From: GCA-003244245 sp052390115
GTDB lineage: Bacteria; Actinomycetota; Actinomycetes; Mycobacteriales; Pseudonocardiaceae
Assembly: GCA_052390115.1 (NCBI GenBank)
Contig: JBQTHE010000012.1
Span: 46,605-110,604 of the forward strand
Length of the DNA: 64,000 nt
Direction: 5' to 3'
A program made the translations under genes and the position numbers. The notes below the pieces were generated by a model. It did not search any database. It was not told the origin of the DNA and saw only the letters and a program-made list of their open reading frames with translations. This document shows, one piece after another, positions 9,508-18,094 of this stretch; within the stretch, counting starts at the first letter, position 1; each line of letters begins with the position of its first letter.

Positions 9508-9771
9508 CTAGCCCTCCTGATCGGCTGCCCAGCGCTGGGCCAGCAGACATACCCGCTGCGCGAGCTCATCGGCAGTGGCCTCAGGGTCGCCGGTCAGCCC
9601 GGCCGCAAGACCCACCAGGTAGGCGGTGAGCGGAGCCGCCGGCCGCGCGACTCCGTGCGCGACGTCGCGTGCCATGTCCAGCACCCGCGGCTGCATGGCG
9701 TCCGGTCGCACGGCATCGGCGATGTCCAACTCCCGGCACACCGCGGCGACCCACTCCTCGAGTGTGTTCAC
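9508..9771 (-). CDS. small DUF6457-type protein
   Basis: 87-aa acidic helical protein starting MNTLEEWVAAVCRELD, with VLDMARDVAHGVARPAAPLT and YLVGLAAG, which is the pattern of the DUF6457 family of actinobacteria. The family is sometimes annotated near molybdopterin-guanine-dinucleotide genes, but no cofactor gene is present here. Function unknown. It is divergent from trmB with a gap of about 50 bases. Confidence 0.75.
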   Translation of the reverse strand: MNTLEEWVAAVCRELDIADAVRPDAMQPRVLDMARDVAHGVARPAAPLTAYLVGLAAGLTGDPEATADELAQRVCLLAQRWAADQEG

Positions 9772-9820
9772 CAGGCCACCTTCTCATCTGCGCCGTTGCC
9801 CGGTGCGCAAGGCTGGCGGT

Positions 9821-10519
9821 GTGCAGCAGACCAGGGCGACCCACTCCCCCCAACACCACTACTACCCACAGCGCAACCGGATGACCACCGGGCAGCAGCG
9901 CGCCTGGGATCGGACCTGGGACCGGTGGGGCGCAGACGTCGTGGACCTGCCCGACGGCCCACTGGACACCGCCGGGTGGTTCGGGCGCGCCGCCCCGGTC
10001 GTGCTCGAGATCGGCTCTGGGATGGGGGAGTCGACCGCGGCGATGGCCGTCGCCGCACCCGACGTCGATCATCTCGCCGTGGAGGTCTACCAGCCTGGCC
10101 TGGCCCAGCTACTCCTGCGCATCGAGCAGGCTGAGATCACGAACCTGCGTCTGCTGCGCGGCGACGCGCACACCCTGCTGACCGAACACATCGCGCCGGG
10201 CTGCCTGCACGCCGTCCGGATCTACTTCCCCGACCCGTGGCCAAAGCGGCGGCATCACAAGCGCCGGCTGGTCGGTCCGGAGTTCATCGCCCTGGTGACG
10301 TCCCGGCTGGAGGTAGGAGGCACACTGCACCTCGCCACCGACTGGGAGTCCTACGCCGCGGAGATGCTCGACGTGTGCGCCGCCGAGCCCGGGCTGCGCA
10401 ACACCGCCCCCGGCAGCGGCTTCGCGGCGCGGCCGGCGTGGCGACCGGTCACCAAGTTCGAGCAGCGCGCCCGGGACGACGGCCGCGCCGTCCACGATCT
10501 GCTCTTCGCCCGCGGTTAG
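9821..10519 (+). CDS. trmB: tRNA (guanine-N7-)-methyltransferase
   Basis: Methylates G46 in the variable loop of tRNA using S-adenosylmethionine. Seen: SAM motif VVLEIGSGMGEST, the acidic HLAVEVYQPGL, the family signature IYFPDPWPKRRHHKRRLV, and HLATDWESYA near the C-terminus. The start is uncertain. GTG 9821 has AAGG eight bases upstream and includes the HHYYPQRNRMTTGQQRA stretch that aligns with the family N-terminus; ATG 9881 is the shorter option. The stop TAG forms part of the putative -10 of the next gene. Confidence 0.92.
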   Translation: MQQTRATHSPQHHYYPQRNRMTTGQQRAWDRTWDRWGADVVDLPDGPLDTAGWFGRAAPVVLEIGSGMGESTAAMAVAAPDVDHLAVEVYQPGLAQLLLRIEQAEITNLRLLRGDAHTLLTEHIAPGCLHAVRIYFPDPWPKRRHHKRRLVGPEFIALVTSRLEVGGTLHLATDWESYAAEMLDVCAAEPGLRNTAPGSGFAARPAWRPVTKFEQRARDDGRAVHDLLFARG

Positions 10520-10531
10520 CATCGGACCATG
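10517..10531 (+). promoter_or_regulatory. leaderless promoter -10 for the NYN gene
   Basis: TAGCAT (10517-10522) stands six bases before ATG 10529, with no ribosome site between. This is the TANNNT-N6/7-start layout typical of leaderless actinobacterial transcripts. Confidence 0.5.
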
Positions 10532-11164
10532 AATCCGGCGCCGCTCCCGACCACCCCGACCACCCTGCTCGTCTGGGATGCGCCCAACATCGACATGAGC
10601 CTGGGCTCAATTCTCGGTGGACGCCCCAGCTCCGCGTCACGGCCGAGGTTCGACGCCTTGGGTCGCTGGCTGATCTCGCGGGCCGGGTCCGACACCGAGC
10701 CCGAGGCGACCGTGTTCACCAACGTCGCCGCGAGCAGCACAGACTTCGTCCGGCCCTGGGTGGAGGCGCTGCGCAATACCGGGTTCGCGGTATTCGCCAA
10801 GCCCAAGATCGACGAATCGGACATCGACGAGGACATGCTGACGCATATCCGGTCCCGTCACGAGCAGGGTGTGCTGCGCCAGCTGTTGGTGGCCTCCGGG
10901 GACAGCCGGGCCTTCCGGGAACCACTGGAGGACCTGGTGGCTCAGGGCGTCCAGGTCACCGTGCTCGGGTTCCGGGAACACGCCTCGTTCGCGGTCAACT
11001 CCGTGGTGCTGGACTTCGAGGACTTGGAGGACATCCCGGAGCTGTTCCTGCAGCCGCTGCCCCGGATCACCCTCGAGACGCTGCCCCCGGAGGGCGCCTG
11101 GCTTCCCCCGCTGCGGCCGCTGTCAGCCCTGCTGCGCTACACCCCCATGGAGCCCACTCCATGA
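10529..11164 (+). CDS. NYN-domain (PIN-like) protein
   Basis: 211-aa protein with an NYN/DUF88 domain: LLVWDAPNIDMSLG with the first catalytic-type Asp, a middle VFTNV..TDFVRPWVEALRNTGFAVFAKPK, DIDEDM, and LLVASGDSRAFREPLEDL followed by VTVLGFREHAS. NYN domains are metal-dependent ribonucleases of the PIN fold, so RNA cleavage is inferred; the target is unknown. Its stop overlaps the ATG of the amidohydrolase (ATGA), so the two are coupled. The promoter looks leaderless. Confidence 0.85.
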   Translation: MNPAPLPTTPTTLLVWDAPNIDMSLGSILGGRPSSASRPRFDALGRWLISRAGSDTEPEATVFTNVAASSTDFVRPWVEALRNTGFAVFAKPKIDESDIDEDMLTHIRSRHEQGVLRQLLVASGDSRAFREPLEDLVAQGVQVTVLGFREHASFAVNSVVLDFEDLEDIPELFLQPLPRITLETLPPEGAWLPPLRPLSALLRYTPMEPTP

Positions 11165-12519
11165 TGCGACTGGCCGCGCCGGTAGTACTGCAGTGCGACG
11201 AGCAGTGCACTGTGTTGCGCGACGCCGTGGTGGACGTCGACAGCACCGGCCGGATCATGCACATCGGACCTTCGACCGGCGCGCCGCCAGCACCCGGGCC
11301 GGTGCGCGCGCTCACCGGCATCCTGATGCCCGGCCTGGTCAATGCTCATGCGCACACCGCGATGACCGCCCTGCGCGGGCTGGGCGGGGACCTGCCACTG
11401 ATGCGCTGGCTGACCGAGGTGATCTGGCCCGCCGAGGTGCGGTTGGACGCCGACGATGTGCGGGCCGGCATGCTGGTCGGCACTCTGGAGATGCTCGGCG
11501 CCGGAATCACCACCAGCGTGGAGATGTACTTCCACAACGACGCGGTGGTGGACGCCGTGCTGGCCGCCGGAAGCCGCGCGGTGGTGACACCCGGCATCAT
11601 CGCGGTCCCGGGCTGGGACCGGCTGGGCACCTGGGAGCAGATGCTCGACGGCATCAGCCGCTGGATCGACACCGACGGCATCCGGTTCGGCCCTGGCGAG
11701 CGCATCGAACTGGGATACGGCCCGCACGCTGCCTACACGCTGCCACCTGAGGCTCTGATCGCGGCTGGTGCAGCCGCCCGGGAACGCGGTGCGCTGCTGC
11801 ACATCCACGTTGCCGAGACCACCGGCGAGGATGCCGCGATCCGCGATCGGCACGGCTCGGTGCCGCTGCTGCTGGAAAGTCTCGGGGTGCTCGGCAGCGA
11901 TGAGTCCGGTCGGCACGCGCGGGTGTTGGCGGCGCATGCCGTGCACCTGTCGGACACCGACATCGCCGTGCTCTCCCGCCACCGGGTCGGCATCGCGCAC
12001 TGTCCCGGCTCCAACAGCAAACTCGCGTCGGGCCTCGCGCGGCTGCTCGACCTGCGCACCGCCGGGATCGCGGTCGGCCTCGGCACCGATGGTCCGGCCT
12101 CCAACGACGACCTCGATCTCTGGGACGATGCGAGGCTGGCCGCCCGGCTGGCTCGGCTGTCCAGCGGAGACGCCGCCGCGGTCACCGCTGCGCAGGCGCT
12201 GCTGCTGGCCACTCGGGGTGGCGCGGCCGCGATCGGGCGGGACGACCTCGGCACCCTGCGCCCGGGCGGGTGGGCCGATCTGGTGCACCTGGGCGCCGAC
12301 GACCCGGCGTTCGCGGCCGGGCTGGACGTCCCGGACGGTCAGTTGCTGGCCAACTTGGTGTGGGGTGCCGGAGCCCGAGCGGTGCGGGACGTGTGGGTAG
12401 CGGGGGAGCAGGTTCTGGCGCGCGGCGCACCGACCCGGGTGGATTCCGCGGAGGCGCACGCCGCGCTACGCTCCCGAGCCGCCCCGCTCACCGGCAGGGC
12501 AGTGACCGAACGGAGCTGA
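11161..12519 (+). CDS. amidohydrolase of the MTA/SAH deaminase type
   Basis: 452-aa metal-dependent hydrolase of the amidohydrolase superfamily. Metal ligands are visible: HAH in LVNAHAHTAM, the third His in LLHIHVAET, a fourth in LAAHAVHLSD, and the catalytic Asp in GLGTDGPASNDDLD. The cytosine-deaminase-like subfamily that includes 5-methylthioadenosine/S-adenosylhomocysteine deaminase fits best (PHAAYTLPPE, HCPGSNSKLASG). Exact substrate is inference; atrazine-type hydrolases share these motifs. It is coupled to the NYN gene, which gives no clear substrate clue. Confidence 0.87.
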   Translation: MMRLAAPVVLQCDEQCTVLRDAVVDVDSTGRIMHIGPSTGAPPAPGPVRALTGILMPGLVNAHAHTAMTALRGLGGDLPLMRWLTEVIWPAEVRLDADDVRAGMLVGTLEMLGAGITTSVEMYFHNDAVVDAVLAAGSRAVVTPGIIAVPGWDRLGTWEQMLDGISRWIDTDGIRFGPGERIELGYGPHAAYTLPPEALIAAGAAARERGALLHIHVAETTGEDAAIRDRHGSVPLLLESLGVLGSDESGRHARVLAAHAVHLSDTDIAVLSRHRVGIAHCPGSNSKLASGLARLLDLRTAGIAVGLGTDGPASNDDLDLWDDARLAARLARLSSGDAAAVTAAQALLLATRGGAAAIGRDDLGTLRPGGWADLVHLGADDPAFAAGLDVPDGQLLANLVWGAGARAVRDVWVAGEQVLARGAPTRVDSAEAHAALRSRAAPLTGRAVTERS

Positions 12520-12620
12520 GTTTATAGGTAGGGCATCCTAACGGGTGGGACTCGGCGTGTCGTGTTCCTGCGCGTCCGCGATCGCACCTACGCTTTGCCC
12601 AAGTCGGGGAGACTGGAGAC

Positions 12621-12953
12621 GTGGTGGGTCGTCATGCGGCCGCCCAGGACCCGCTGCATGTCCTCTACATCGGCAATTCCGCCGATCTTGGAGCACTGCG
12701 GCGGTTGATGGAGGCGCACGGGGCGGTGACGCGCAGCAGGCTCACGCCTGCGGTCGCTGTCGTGATCGCCGATTCCTCGGTGCCCGCAGACCATCCCACT
12801 GTGCGCGCCGCGGCCACGCTCGGCATTCCGGTGCTGGCACCGGGCGACGCGATCGTCCAATTCGCCGGATGGCGAACCCGCACCGAGCCGATCCGGCAGC
12901 AGGTACCCGACGTCGCCCGGCGATCCTGGCCTTTCCGGCGGCGCACCCGTTGA
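12621..12953 (+). CDS. small BRCT-like domain protein
   Basis: 110 aa. Residues about 10-85 (LHVLYIGNSADLGALRRLMEAHGA, then AVVIADSSVPADHPTVRAAATLGIPVLAPGDAIVQF) follow the pattern of a BRCT domain, where a variable first strand is followed by a marked-line motif and a conserved 'later entity' turn. The C-terminus is basic (RRSWPFRRRTR). GTG 12621 has GGAGAC just upstream. Role unknown. The next gene begins within about 15 bases and may be co-transcribed. Confidence 0.55.
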   Translation: MVGRHAAAQDPLHVLYIGNSADLGALRRLMEAHGAVTRSRLTPAVAVVIADSSVPADHPTVRAAATLGIPVLAPGDAIVQFAGWRTRTEPIRQQVPDVARRSWPFRRRTR

Positions 12954-12967
12954 TCGCTGGCACCGCT

Positions 12968-13633
12968 GTGGGCGCGGGCGCTTGCGAGCATCATGGCTGC
13001 ACCTCCGCGTTCGGGGACCAGTGGGGAACCGGACCCACCCTGGTGACGGCGGTGCGCACGGTGGGGACGGTGGTGGCCTGGGCCGTCGCGGTGACCACCG
13101 GCAGCGACGGCTGGCTGCTCGCGGCCCTGCTCTGCTACTGGATCGGGGATGTCGCCGATGGGTTGCTGGCCCGGCTGACCCATCGCGAGACCCGTACCGG
13201 AGCCGTGCTCGACGTGCTCGCCGACCGGTTGAGCATCTGCCTGGTGGTGGTCAGCTACGTGACCGCGCATCCGCCTGCCGCGCCGCCTGCCGCGGTGTTC
13301 CTGGTGCAGTTCGTAGTGCTCGACGCCTACCTCACATTGGCATTCAACCGCTGGTCGCTGCTGTCCCCGAACTACTTCGGGCTCGTCGACGCGACGGTGT
13401 ACTGGCTGAACTGGTCGCCACCGGCAAAGGCCACGAACACCAGCGCCGTGGTACTGGTGTGGCTGGGCACTGGGTCACCGATGGCCGCGACGGTGCTCGC
13501 CGCCGCGATCCTCGGGGTGAAGTCGTTCAGCGCGGTTCGGGTAGCCCGGCTGCCGGTGCCCCGGGTGCTGTCCGGCTGCGCCGTGCTGGACCTGCACAAC
13601 GCGGCGGCTAGCCCCGCAACCGCATCGACATGA
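12968..13633 (+). CDS. CDP-alcohol phosphatidyltransferase family membrane protein
   Basis: About 221 aa. The full catalytic signature D-x2-D-G-x2-A-R-x8-G-x3-D-x3-D is present (GDVADGLLAR, then GAVLDVLADRL), in the loop after the first hydrophobic helices. Several further membrane segments follow. Such enzymes swap CMP for a second alcohol when making phospholipids. Which lipid head group is used cannot be read from the sequence. The start is uncertain: GTG 12968 or a GTG near 13042 that begins at TAVRTVGTVVAW. Its 3' end overlaps that of the convergent clamp gene by 26 bases. Confidence 0.82.
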   Translation: MGAGACEHHGCTSAFGDQWGTGPTLVTAVRTVGTVVAWAVAVTTGSDGWLLAALLCYWIGDVADGLLARLTHRETRTGAVLDVLADRLSICLVVVSYVTAHPPAAPPAAVFLVQFVVLDAYLTLAFNRWSLLSPNYFGLVDATVYWLNWSPPAKATNTSAVVLVWLGTGSPMAATVLAAAILGVKSFSAVRVARLPVPRVLSGCAVLDLHNAAASPATAST

Positions 13634-14762
13634 CGAGATAACGGTAGGAGCCGTCCCTGTTATCGTCTTTATCCGCTTTATCCGCTTCAAGGCCGGTGAC
13701 TGGAGTGATCACGGTGGGGCGGGCCGGCGTAGTGAACGACAGCGTCGCTCGCGGGGTGGTGACCCCGCTCAGCCCGTCGAGCAGGTATCCGGCGTTGAAC
13801 CCGATGGTCATCGGTTCGCCGGTGATACTGACTTCAAGTTCCTCTTCGGCACTGGACTCGTCGTCGGCCTCCGCAGACAGCTGCACAGTGCCGTCGGAGA
13901 AGGCCAGCCGGACCGGCGCGAACCGCTGAGCCACCAGCGACACCCGCTTGAGTGCCGCCACGAACGCGCCGACCTCCAGCTCCACGGTGGTGGTGACCTC
14001 GGTGGGCCACAGCGACGAGAATTTGACGAACTCGCCGTCCAGCAACCGGGTCAGCGTCTGCCGGCCGCCGGCAGAGAAACCCAGGAAACCCGCGTCGGCG
14101 GCGTTGCCCAGCGACAGCAGCACCTCGCTGGCCGAGCCGAGAGACTTGGCGGCATCGGCGAGCGTCTTGGCCGGAACGATGACCGCAGCCGGGGTGGACG
14201 GGGCCGAACCGGTCGGCGTCCAAGGAATGTGCCGCTCGGCGAGGCGGTACCGGTCGGTCGCGGCGAAGGTGAGCGTCTCGGAACCGATCTCCATGCGGAC
14301 CCCGGTGAGCATCGGCAGGGTCTCGTCCCGGCTGGCCGCCGCGGTGACCTGGGCGACGGCGGTGGCAAAGACATCACCGCGCACCGAGCCCGAAGTAGCG
14401 GGGAGCTCCGGCACCACGGGGTAGTCCTCGACGTGCATCAGGGGCAGGTTGAACCGGGCCGAACCGCATCGCACCACCAGCCGATTTCCCTCGACGGCGA
14501 CCCGTACATCCTTGGGCGGCAACGCGCGGGCGATCTCGGCGAGTAACCGGCCGGACACCAGCACTCGTCCTGCGGACTTGTCGGTGACAGGCACCTCGAT
14601 GCGGTTGAGCACCTCGAAGTCAAAACCGGAGACAATCATCGCGCCATCAGTCACCTCGATCACCATGCCTGCGGTGACCGGGACGACGGGACGGGACGGC
14701 AAACCGCGCGCCGTCCACGCGACCGCCTCGGCGAAGGCATCCCGCTCAAGCTCGAACTCCAC
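13608..14762 (-). CDS. dnaN-like: DNA polymerase III beta (sliding clamp) homologue
   Basis: 384-aa three-domain clamp: FELERDAFAEAVAWTARGLPS at the start, LPLMHVEDYPVVPELP between domains 1 and 2, FAATDRYRLAERHIPW in domain 2, and YRYLVMSMRLRG at the C-terminus. The canonical end is YLLMPVRL, so the tail is slightly divergent. The usual dnaN sits between dnaA and recF; here neither is present, so this may be a second, paralogous clamp. Its neighbours on the same strand are regulators, about 210 bases upstream. A clamp role at the replisome or repair sites is family knowledge; specialisation is inference. Confidence 0.87.
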   Translation of the reverse strand: MEFELERDAFAEAVAWTARGLPSRPVVPVTAGMVIEVTDGAMIVSGFDFEVLNRIEVPVTDKSAGRVLVSGRLLAEIARALPPKDVRVAVEGNRLVVRCGSARFNLPLMHVEDYPVVPELPATSGSVRGDVFATAVAQVTAAASRDETLPMLTGVRMEIGSETLTFAATDRYRLAERHIPWTPTGSAPSTPAAVIVPAKTLADAAKSLGSASEVLLSLGNAADAGFLGFSAGGRQTLTRLLDGEFVKFSSLWPTEVTTTVELEVGAFVAALKRVSLVAQRFAPVRLAFSDGTVQLSAEADDESSAEEELEVSITGEPMTIGFNAGYLLDGLSGVTTPRATLSFTTPARPTVITPVTGLEADKADKDDNRDGSYRYLVMSMRLRG

Positions 14763-14971
14763 GTTAACCCACCGTCCCTGCGAGTACCCCCGCTTGCGCC
14801 GGGGGTGCGCCAGCGTACCGGGGGCTTTGTCACGGGCCGGGGTGGTGGTCGGGATGGTTCGGTGTTGGTCAGCAAGGTTGTGAGCAGCAGGCCGAAGCAG
14901 GGTGAGCAGCAGTGGGGTTGGCAGCGGTTGAAGACTCTCCCCACCCAGGTTGGCGGTACTTGAAGGGCTAC

Positions 14972-15619
14972 CTACTGGGTGTCGAAACCGTGCTCGATCG
15001 CGTAGCGGGCAAGCTCGACGCGGTTGTGCAGCTGCAGCTTGCGCAACGTCGACTGCACGTGGTTCTCCACAGTGCGGTGGCTGATCACCAGCTGATCGGC
15101 AATCTGCCGGGCGGTGCGCCCCTTTGCTACCTGGCGTAACACCTCGGTCTCGCGCTCGGTAAGCCGTGGCGAGCCAGTCTGCGGGTCCAGCGCCATGCGG
15201 CGGTACTCGCCGAGCACCAAGCCGGCGAGACCGGCGCTGAACACCGCGTCGCCCTCGGCGGTCCGGCGCACGGCCTCGACCAGTTCCTCCACCGGCGCGG
15301 ACTTCATCAGATACCCCGACGCACCCGCCTGCACTGCGGCCAGGACGTCGGTGGGTTCGCCGGACGCGGACAGCACCAGCACCCGGATATCGGGCCAGGC
15401 ATCGATAATGCGACGGGTGGTCTCCGCCCCCGACGGTCCACCGGTGGCGAAGTTCAGGTCCATCAGCACGACGTCCGGACGGACAGCCGCAACGATGCGC
15501 AGCGCGGCCGCGCCGTCAGTCGCGGTGGCAACGACGTCGAAACCTCGCTCGGTGAGGTCGCGGGCCACCCCGTCGCGCCAGATCGGATGATCATCGACCA
15601 CCATGATCCGGACTGTCAC
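14972..15619 (-). CDS. NarL/FixJ-family response regulator
   Basis: 215-aa two-domain regulator. Receiver: acidic pair VVDDHP, phospho-acceptor Asp in VLMDLNF, conserved Lys in YLMKSAPVEEL. LuxR-type helix-turn-helix: LTERETEVLRQVAKGRTARQIAD and HRTVENHVQSTLRKL. Its GTG overlaps the TGA of the kinase gene (GTGA), so it is the cognate regulator of that kinase. The target genes are unknown. About 200 bases downstream lies the clamp gene on the same strand. Confidence 0.92.
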   Translation of the reverse strand: MTVRIMVVDDHPIWRDGVARDLTERGFDVVATATDGAAALRIVAAVRPDVVLMDLNFATGGPSGAETTRRIIDAWPDIRVLVLSASGEPTDVLAAVQAGASGYLMKSAPVEELVEAVRRTAEGDAVFSAGLAGLVLGEYRRMALDPQTGSPRLTERETEVLRQVAKGRTARQIADQLVISHRTVENHVQSTLRKLQLHNRVELARYAIEHGFDTQ

Positions 15620-16755
15620 TGCAGCAGGCCGATCCGGACGCGGGCCAGCCGTATCTCCCATTCGGTGCCCCGCCCCGGACCGGTGTCCAAGGTCAGGGTG
15701 CCACCCAGATCGGCCACCCGGCCGCGGATCGAGCGCGACACCCCCATCCGGCCGTCAACCTCGGCGTTGGCGAGCTGCCCGTCGGAGACACCTGGGCCGT
15801 CGTCGCGGACGGTGAGCACCACCTCCTCGCCGAGATCCTCGACCAGCACCCACGACTTCGCCTCCGGACCACCGTGCCGGACGGTGTTGGCCAGCGCCTC
15901 ACGAGCGACGGCGACCAGCTCCTCGACGTCGCAGGCCGGCAGCGGCACCGCGGTGGCGGGCACCGACACCTCGACCCGGGGACCGGCCAGCAGTGCAAGC
16001 GCGGCGGCCAGGTCCAGCTCACCGCTGGCGCCTGGCGGTGTGGCCGCGAACAGGGAACGCAGCGCGATCTCCTGCTCCCCGGCCAGCCGGGCCAGCTCGC
16101 CGGCTTCCCCGCCGAGGTGGCCGCCCCGGATGCGCACTCGGGCCAGCACCTGCACGACGCTGTCGTGGATGGACCGGGCCAGCCGTTCCCGTTCGGCCGT
16201 GGCCGCCTCGGCGCAGACTGCCCTGCGCAGCTGCTCGCTGGCCCGGCGAGCGGCCGTCGCGGCCAGCCCGAGCACGAAACCGGTCCCGACCAGCAGCACG
16301 GCGTCGCGGGCCACATCGGTGCTGAAGTACCCGCGCACCCATACGTCGGCCAGGGCGACGGCGACGCCGAACAACGCGCCGGCACTCCGGCCGGCGTGCA
16401 CTGCGGCAGCGACCACCGGGCCGCAGGCCCACACAGTGGTGAGCAGCGGAGTGTCTGTGGTGACCTCGGTGAGCTGCCCAGGGGACAGCACCAGCGTCGA
16501 GGAGCCCATCAACGCCAGGGTGACCAGCAGGTCAAGCACGATGACGTGCATCTGGCGGGTACCGTCGTAGCTGTAGGCCAGGCAGATCAGGACGGTCCAC
16601 AGCGCGATCCCGGCGAGCACCGCCCACCCCAGGCCCGGGCGAGCGTAGCCGTCGTGATGCACGATGACTGCGGCGATCGCGAAAGCCGCCGTGACGATCC
16701 GTAATACCACCACGCCGCGCCACAGCGGGGTCATGATGTCGGTGGCGGCCGGCAT
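15616..16755 (-). CDS. membrane sensor histidine kinase, NarL-system type
   Basis: 379 aa. Five or so hydrophobic helices occupy residues about 10-185, then a HisKA_3 dimerisation/phosphoacceptor box (ERLARSIHDSVVQVL) and an HATPase domain (AREALANTVRHG, RDDGPGV, then GRMGVSRSIRGRV). It resembles the MacS/DesK family. The membrane part has no separate sensor domain, so a membrane or envelope signal is plausible but not shown. ATG 16755 has AGGAT nine bases upstream. Coupled to the response regulator downstream. Confidence 0.9.
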   Translation of the reverse strand: MPAATDIMTPLWRGVVVLRIVTAAFAIAAVIVHHDGYARPGLGWAVLAGIALWTVLICLAYSYDGTRQMHVIVLDLLVTLALMGSSTLVLSPGQLTEVTTDTPLLTTVWACGPVVAAAVHAGRSAGALFGVAVALADVWVRGYFSTDVARDAVLLVGTGFVLGLAATAARRASEQLRRAVCAEAATAERERLARSIHDSVVQVLARVRIRGGHLGGEAGELARLAGEQEIALRSLFAATPPGASGELDLAAALALLAGPRVEVSVPATAVPLPACDVEELVAVAREALANTVRHGGPEAKSWVLVEDLGEEVVLTVRDDGPGVSDGQLANAEVDGRMGVSRSIRGRVADLGGTLTLDTGPGRGTEWEIRLARVRIGLLQ

Positions 16756-16796
16756 GGCTGGGGATCCTGCCAGGTGTCGGGGCGGGTGCCCGCTCG

Positions 16797-16854
16797 GGCC
16801 CACCGTGCACGGTCGCCGGACACACCGTGCACGCCAGCCTGACACGCCGGGGAG
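16797..16854 (+). repeat. 22-bp-period intergenic repeat, locus A (3 units)
   Basis: Units begin at 16797 (degenerate), 16819 and 16841, exactly 22 bases apart. The core is GACAC(A/G)CCG(T/G)GCA followed by a variable middle and AGCC. The last unit is GACACGCCGGGG and runs into the ribosome site of the AraC-type gene. It sits between two divergent starts. See loci B-F. Confidence 0.8.
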
Positions 16855-16857
16855 CCG

Positions 16858-17552
16858 ATGATGCCGAGCAGCTACCGGGAGCAGCCTGCCCCTGCCGGGC
16901 TGGCCAGGGTAGTGGCCTGCCTGTGGCGCAACGAGATAACCGCGGCCCGGGAGCAGCGGGTGCTACCCGACGGGTGCATGGACCTGATCTGGATAGACGG
17001 CGCGGTGCACGTCGCCGGTCCGGATACCCGGCGTTTCTGGCCACCATGCGCCCCCGGCAGGTGGTCACCGGTCTGCGGTTTCGACCTGGCGCCGCTCCCG
17101 GTGTGCTCGGGGTGCCCGCGTGCGCATTGCGGGATCGACGGGTTCGACTCGAAGATCTCTGGCCGGGCACGACGCTGGCTGATCGGGTCGCCGAGGCGGG
17201 CGACCCGGCCGTCGCATTGGCCGCCGCGGTTGCTTCCCGGACCACCGAGCCGGATCCCGCGTTAGGCGCGGTGTTGGCCTGCCTGCGAGCCGGGTCCAGC
17301 GTGGCAGCGACGGCGGAGGCGCTGGGCTGGACCGATCGGACGCTGCACCGGCGGTGCCGGGACACGTTCGGCTACGGTCCCTCGGTGCTGCGCCGGATCC
17401 TGCGGTTCCGGATGGCGCTGCGGCTAGCGGGACGCGGGGTGCCCTTCGCCGCCACCGCAGCCCGCGCCGGGTACGCCGACCAGGCGCACCTGGCCCGCGA
17501 GGTGCGGGCGCTGGCTGGGGTGCCGCTGCGTCACTTGATCCGGCTCGGCTGA
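16858..17552 (+). pseudogene. AraC-family regulator broken by a one-base frameshift
   Basis: The first part (from ATG 16858 or 16861) reads VLPDGCMDLIWIDGAVHVAGPDT. The rest is in another frame: AFLATMRPRQVVTGLRF, GVPACALRDRRV, and the two helix-turn-helix motifs AATAEALGWTDRTLHRRC and FAATAARAGYADQAHLAREV. The switch falls near 17028-17034, where ACCCGGCGTTT would need one more G to keep the AraC frame. Both halves are otherwise clean, about 231 residues, so the event is recent or a sequencing error. If intact it would be a cytosolic transcription factor. Confidence 0.75.
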
Positions 17553-17555
17553 CCC

Positions 17556-17659
17556 GGATACACGCGCACCGCAGCCCGCTACACCGTGCGCCCTAGCCGG
17601 ACACACCGGGCAGGTCAGCCGGACACGCCGGGCAGGTCAGCCGGACACGCCGGGGAGGG
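17556..17659 (+). repeat. 22-bp-period intergenic repeat, locus B (5 units)
   Basis: Units start at 17556, 17578, 17600, 17622 and 17644; the first two are degenerate, the next two nearly identical (GACAC(A/G)CCGGGCAGGTC), the last is GACACGCCGGGG. The final units overlap the stop codon and last codons of the minus-strand VOC gene. Confidence 0.85.
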
Positions 17660-18047
17660 GGGCGAACAGGTCGATGGTGACGGCGTCTGGGTCGTGCACC
17701 ACTGCGTAGCGCTGTCCCCAGAAGGCGTCCCAGGGGGCGCGCTCGCCGTGGTAGCCAGCTGCGGTCAGCTCGGTGTAGGCGGCGTCCACCGCAGCCGGAT
17801 CGGGCAGCCGGAACGCCAGGCTGGTGCGGTTGCCACCGTCGCCCGCTTTCCAGTCCGGGGCGAAGGATCGGATGGTGTCCTCGGTGTCCCAGAGCAGCCG
17901 CAGACCGCCCGGCAATGCGACCTCCACGTGCGGCGCCGTGTCGGCGTCGGCCGGAATGTCCAAGCCCAGCCGCCGGTAGAACGCCAGCGAGGTGGCCATA
18001 TCGGCCACCACCAGTCCGATCACATCCAGTCGCGCATCAATGCCCAT
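17637..18047 (-). CDS. single-domain VOC (glyoxalase-fold) protein
   Basis: 136 aa, one VOC domain: LDVIGLVVADMATSLAFYRRLGL, HVEVALPGGLRLLWDTE, and the closing DPDAVTIDLFAPLPG with a metal-type acidic residue. ATG 18047 is chosen because the longer frame to 18101 begins in repeat DNA. The last residues (PGVSG) and the stop are made by repeat locus B, so the native C-terminus may have been replaced. Enzyme activity unknown. Confidence 0.85.
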   Translation of the reverse strand: MGIDARLDVIGLVVADMATSLAFYRRLGLDIPADADTAPHVEVALPGGLRLLWDTEDTIRSFAPDWKAGDGGNRTSLAFRLPDPAAVDAAYTELTAAGYHGERAPWDAFWGQRYAVVHDPDAVTIDLFAPLPGVSG

Positions 18048-18094
18048 GACCTGCGACCCTAGGTGCGCCGCGCGCCACTGTCTTGAACGGATCG

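Noticed and set aside
10237..12519. 760-codon fusion of trmB, NYN and amidohydrolase frames
   Set aside because: Only its last 452 codons are real; the first part reads trmB and the NYN gene out of frame.
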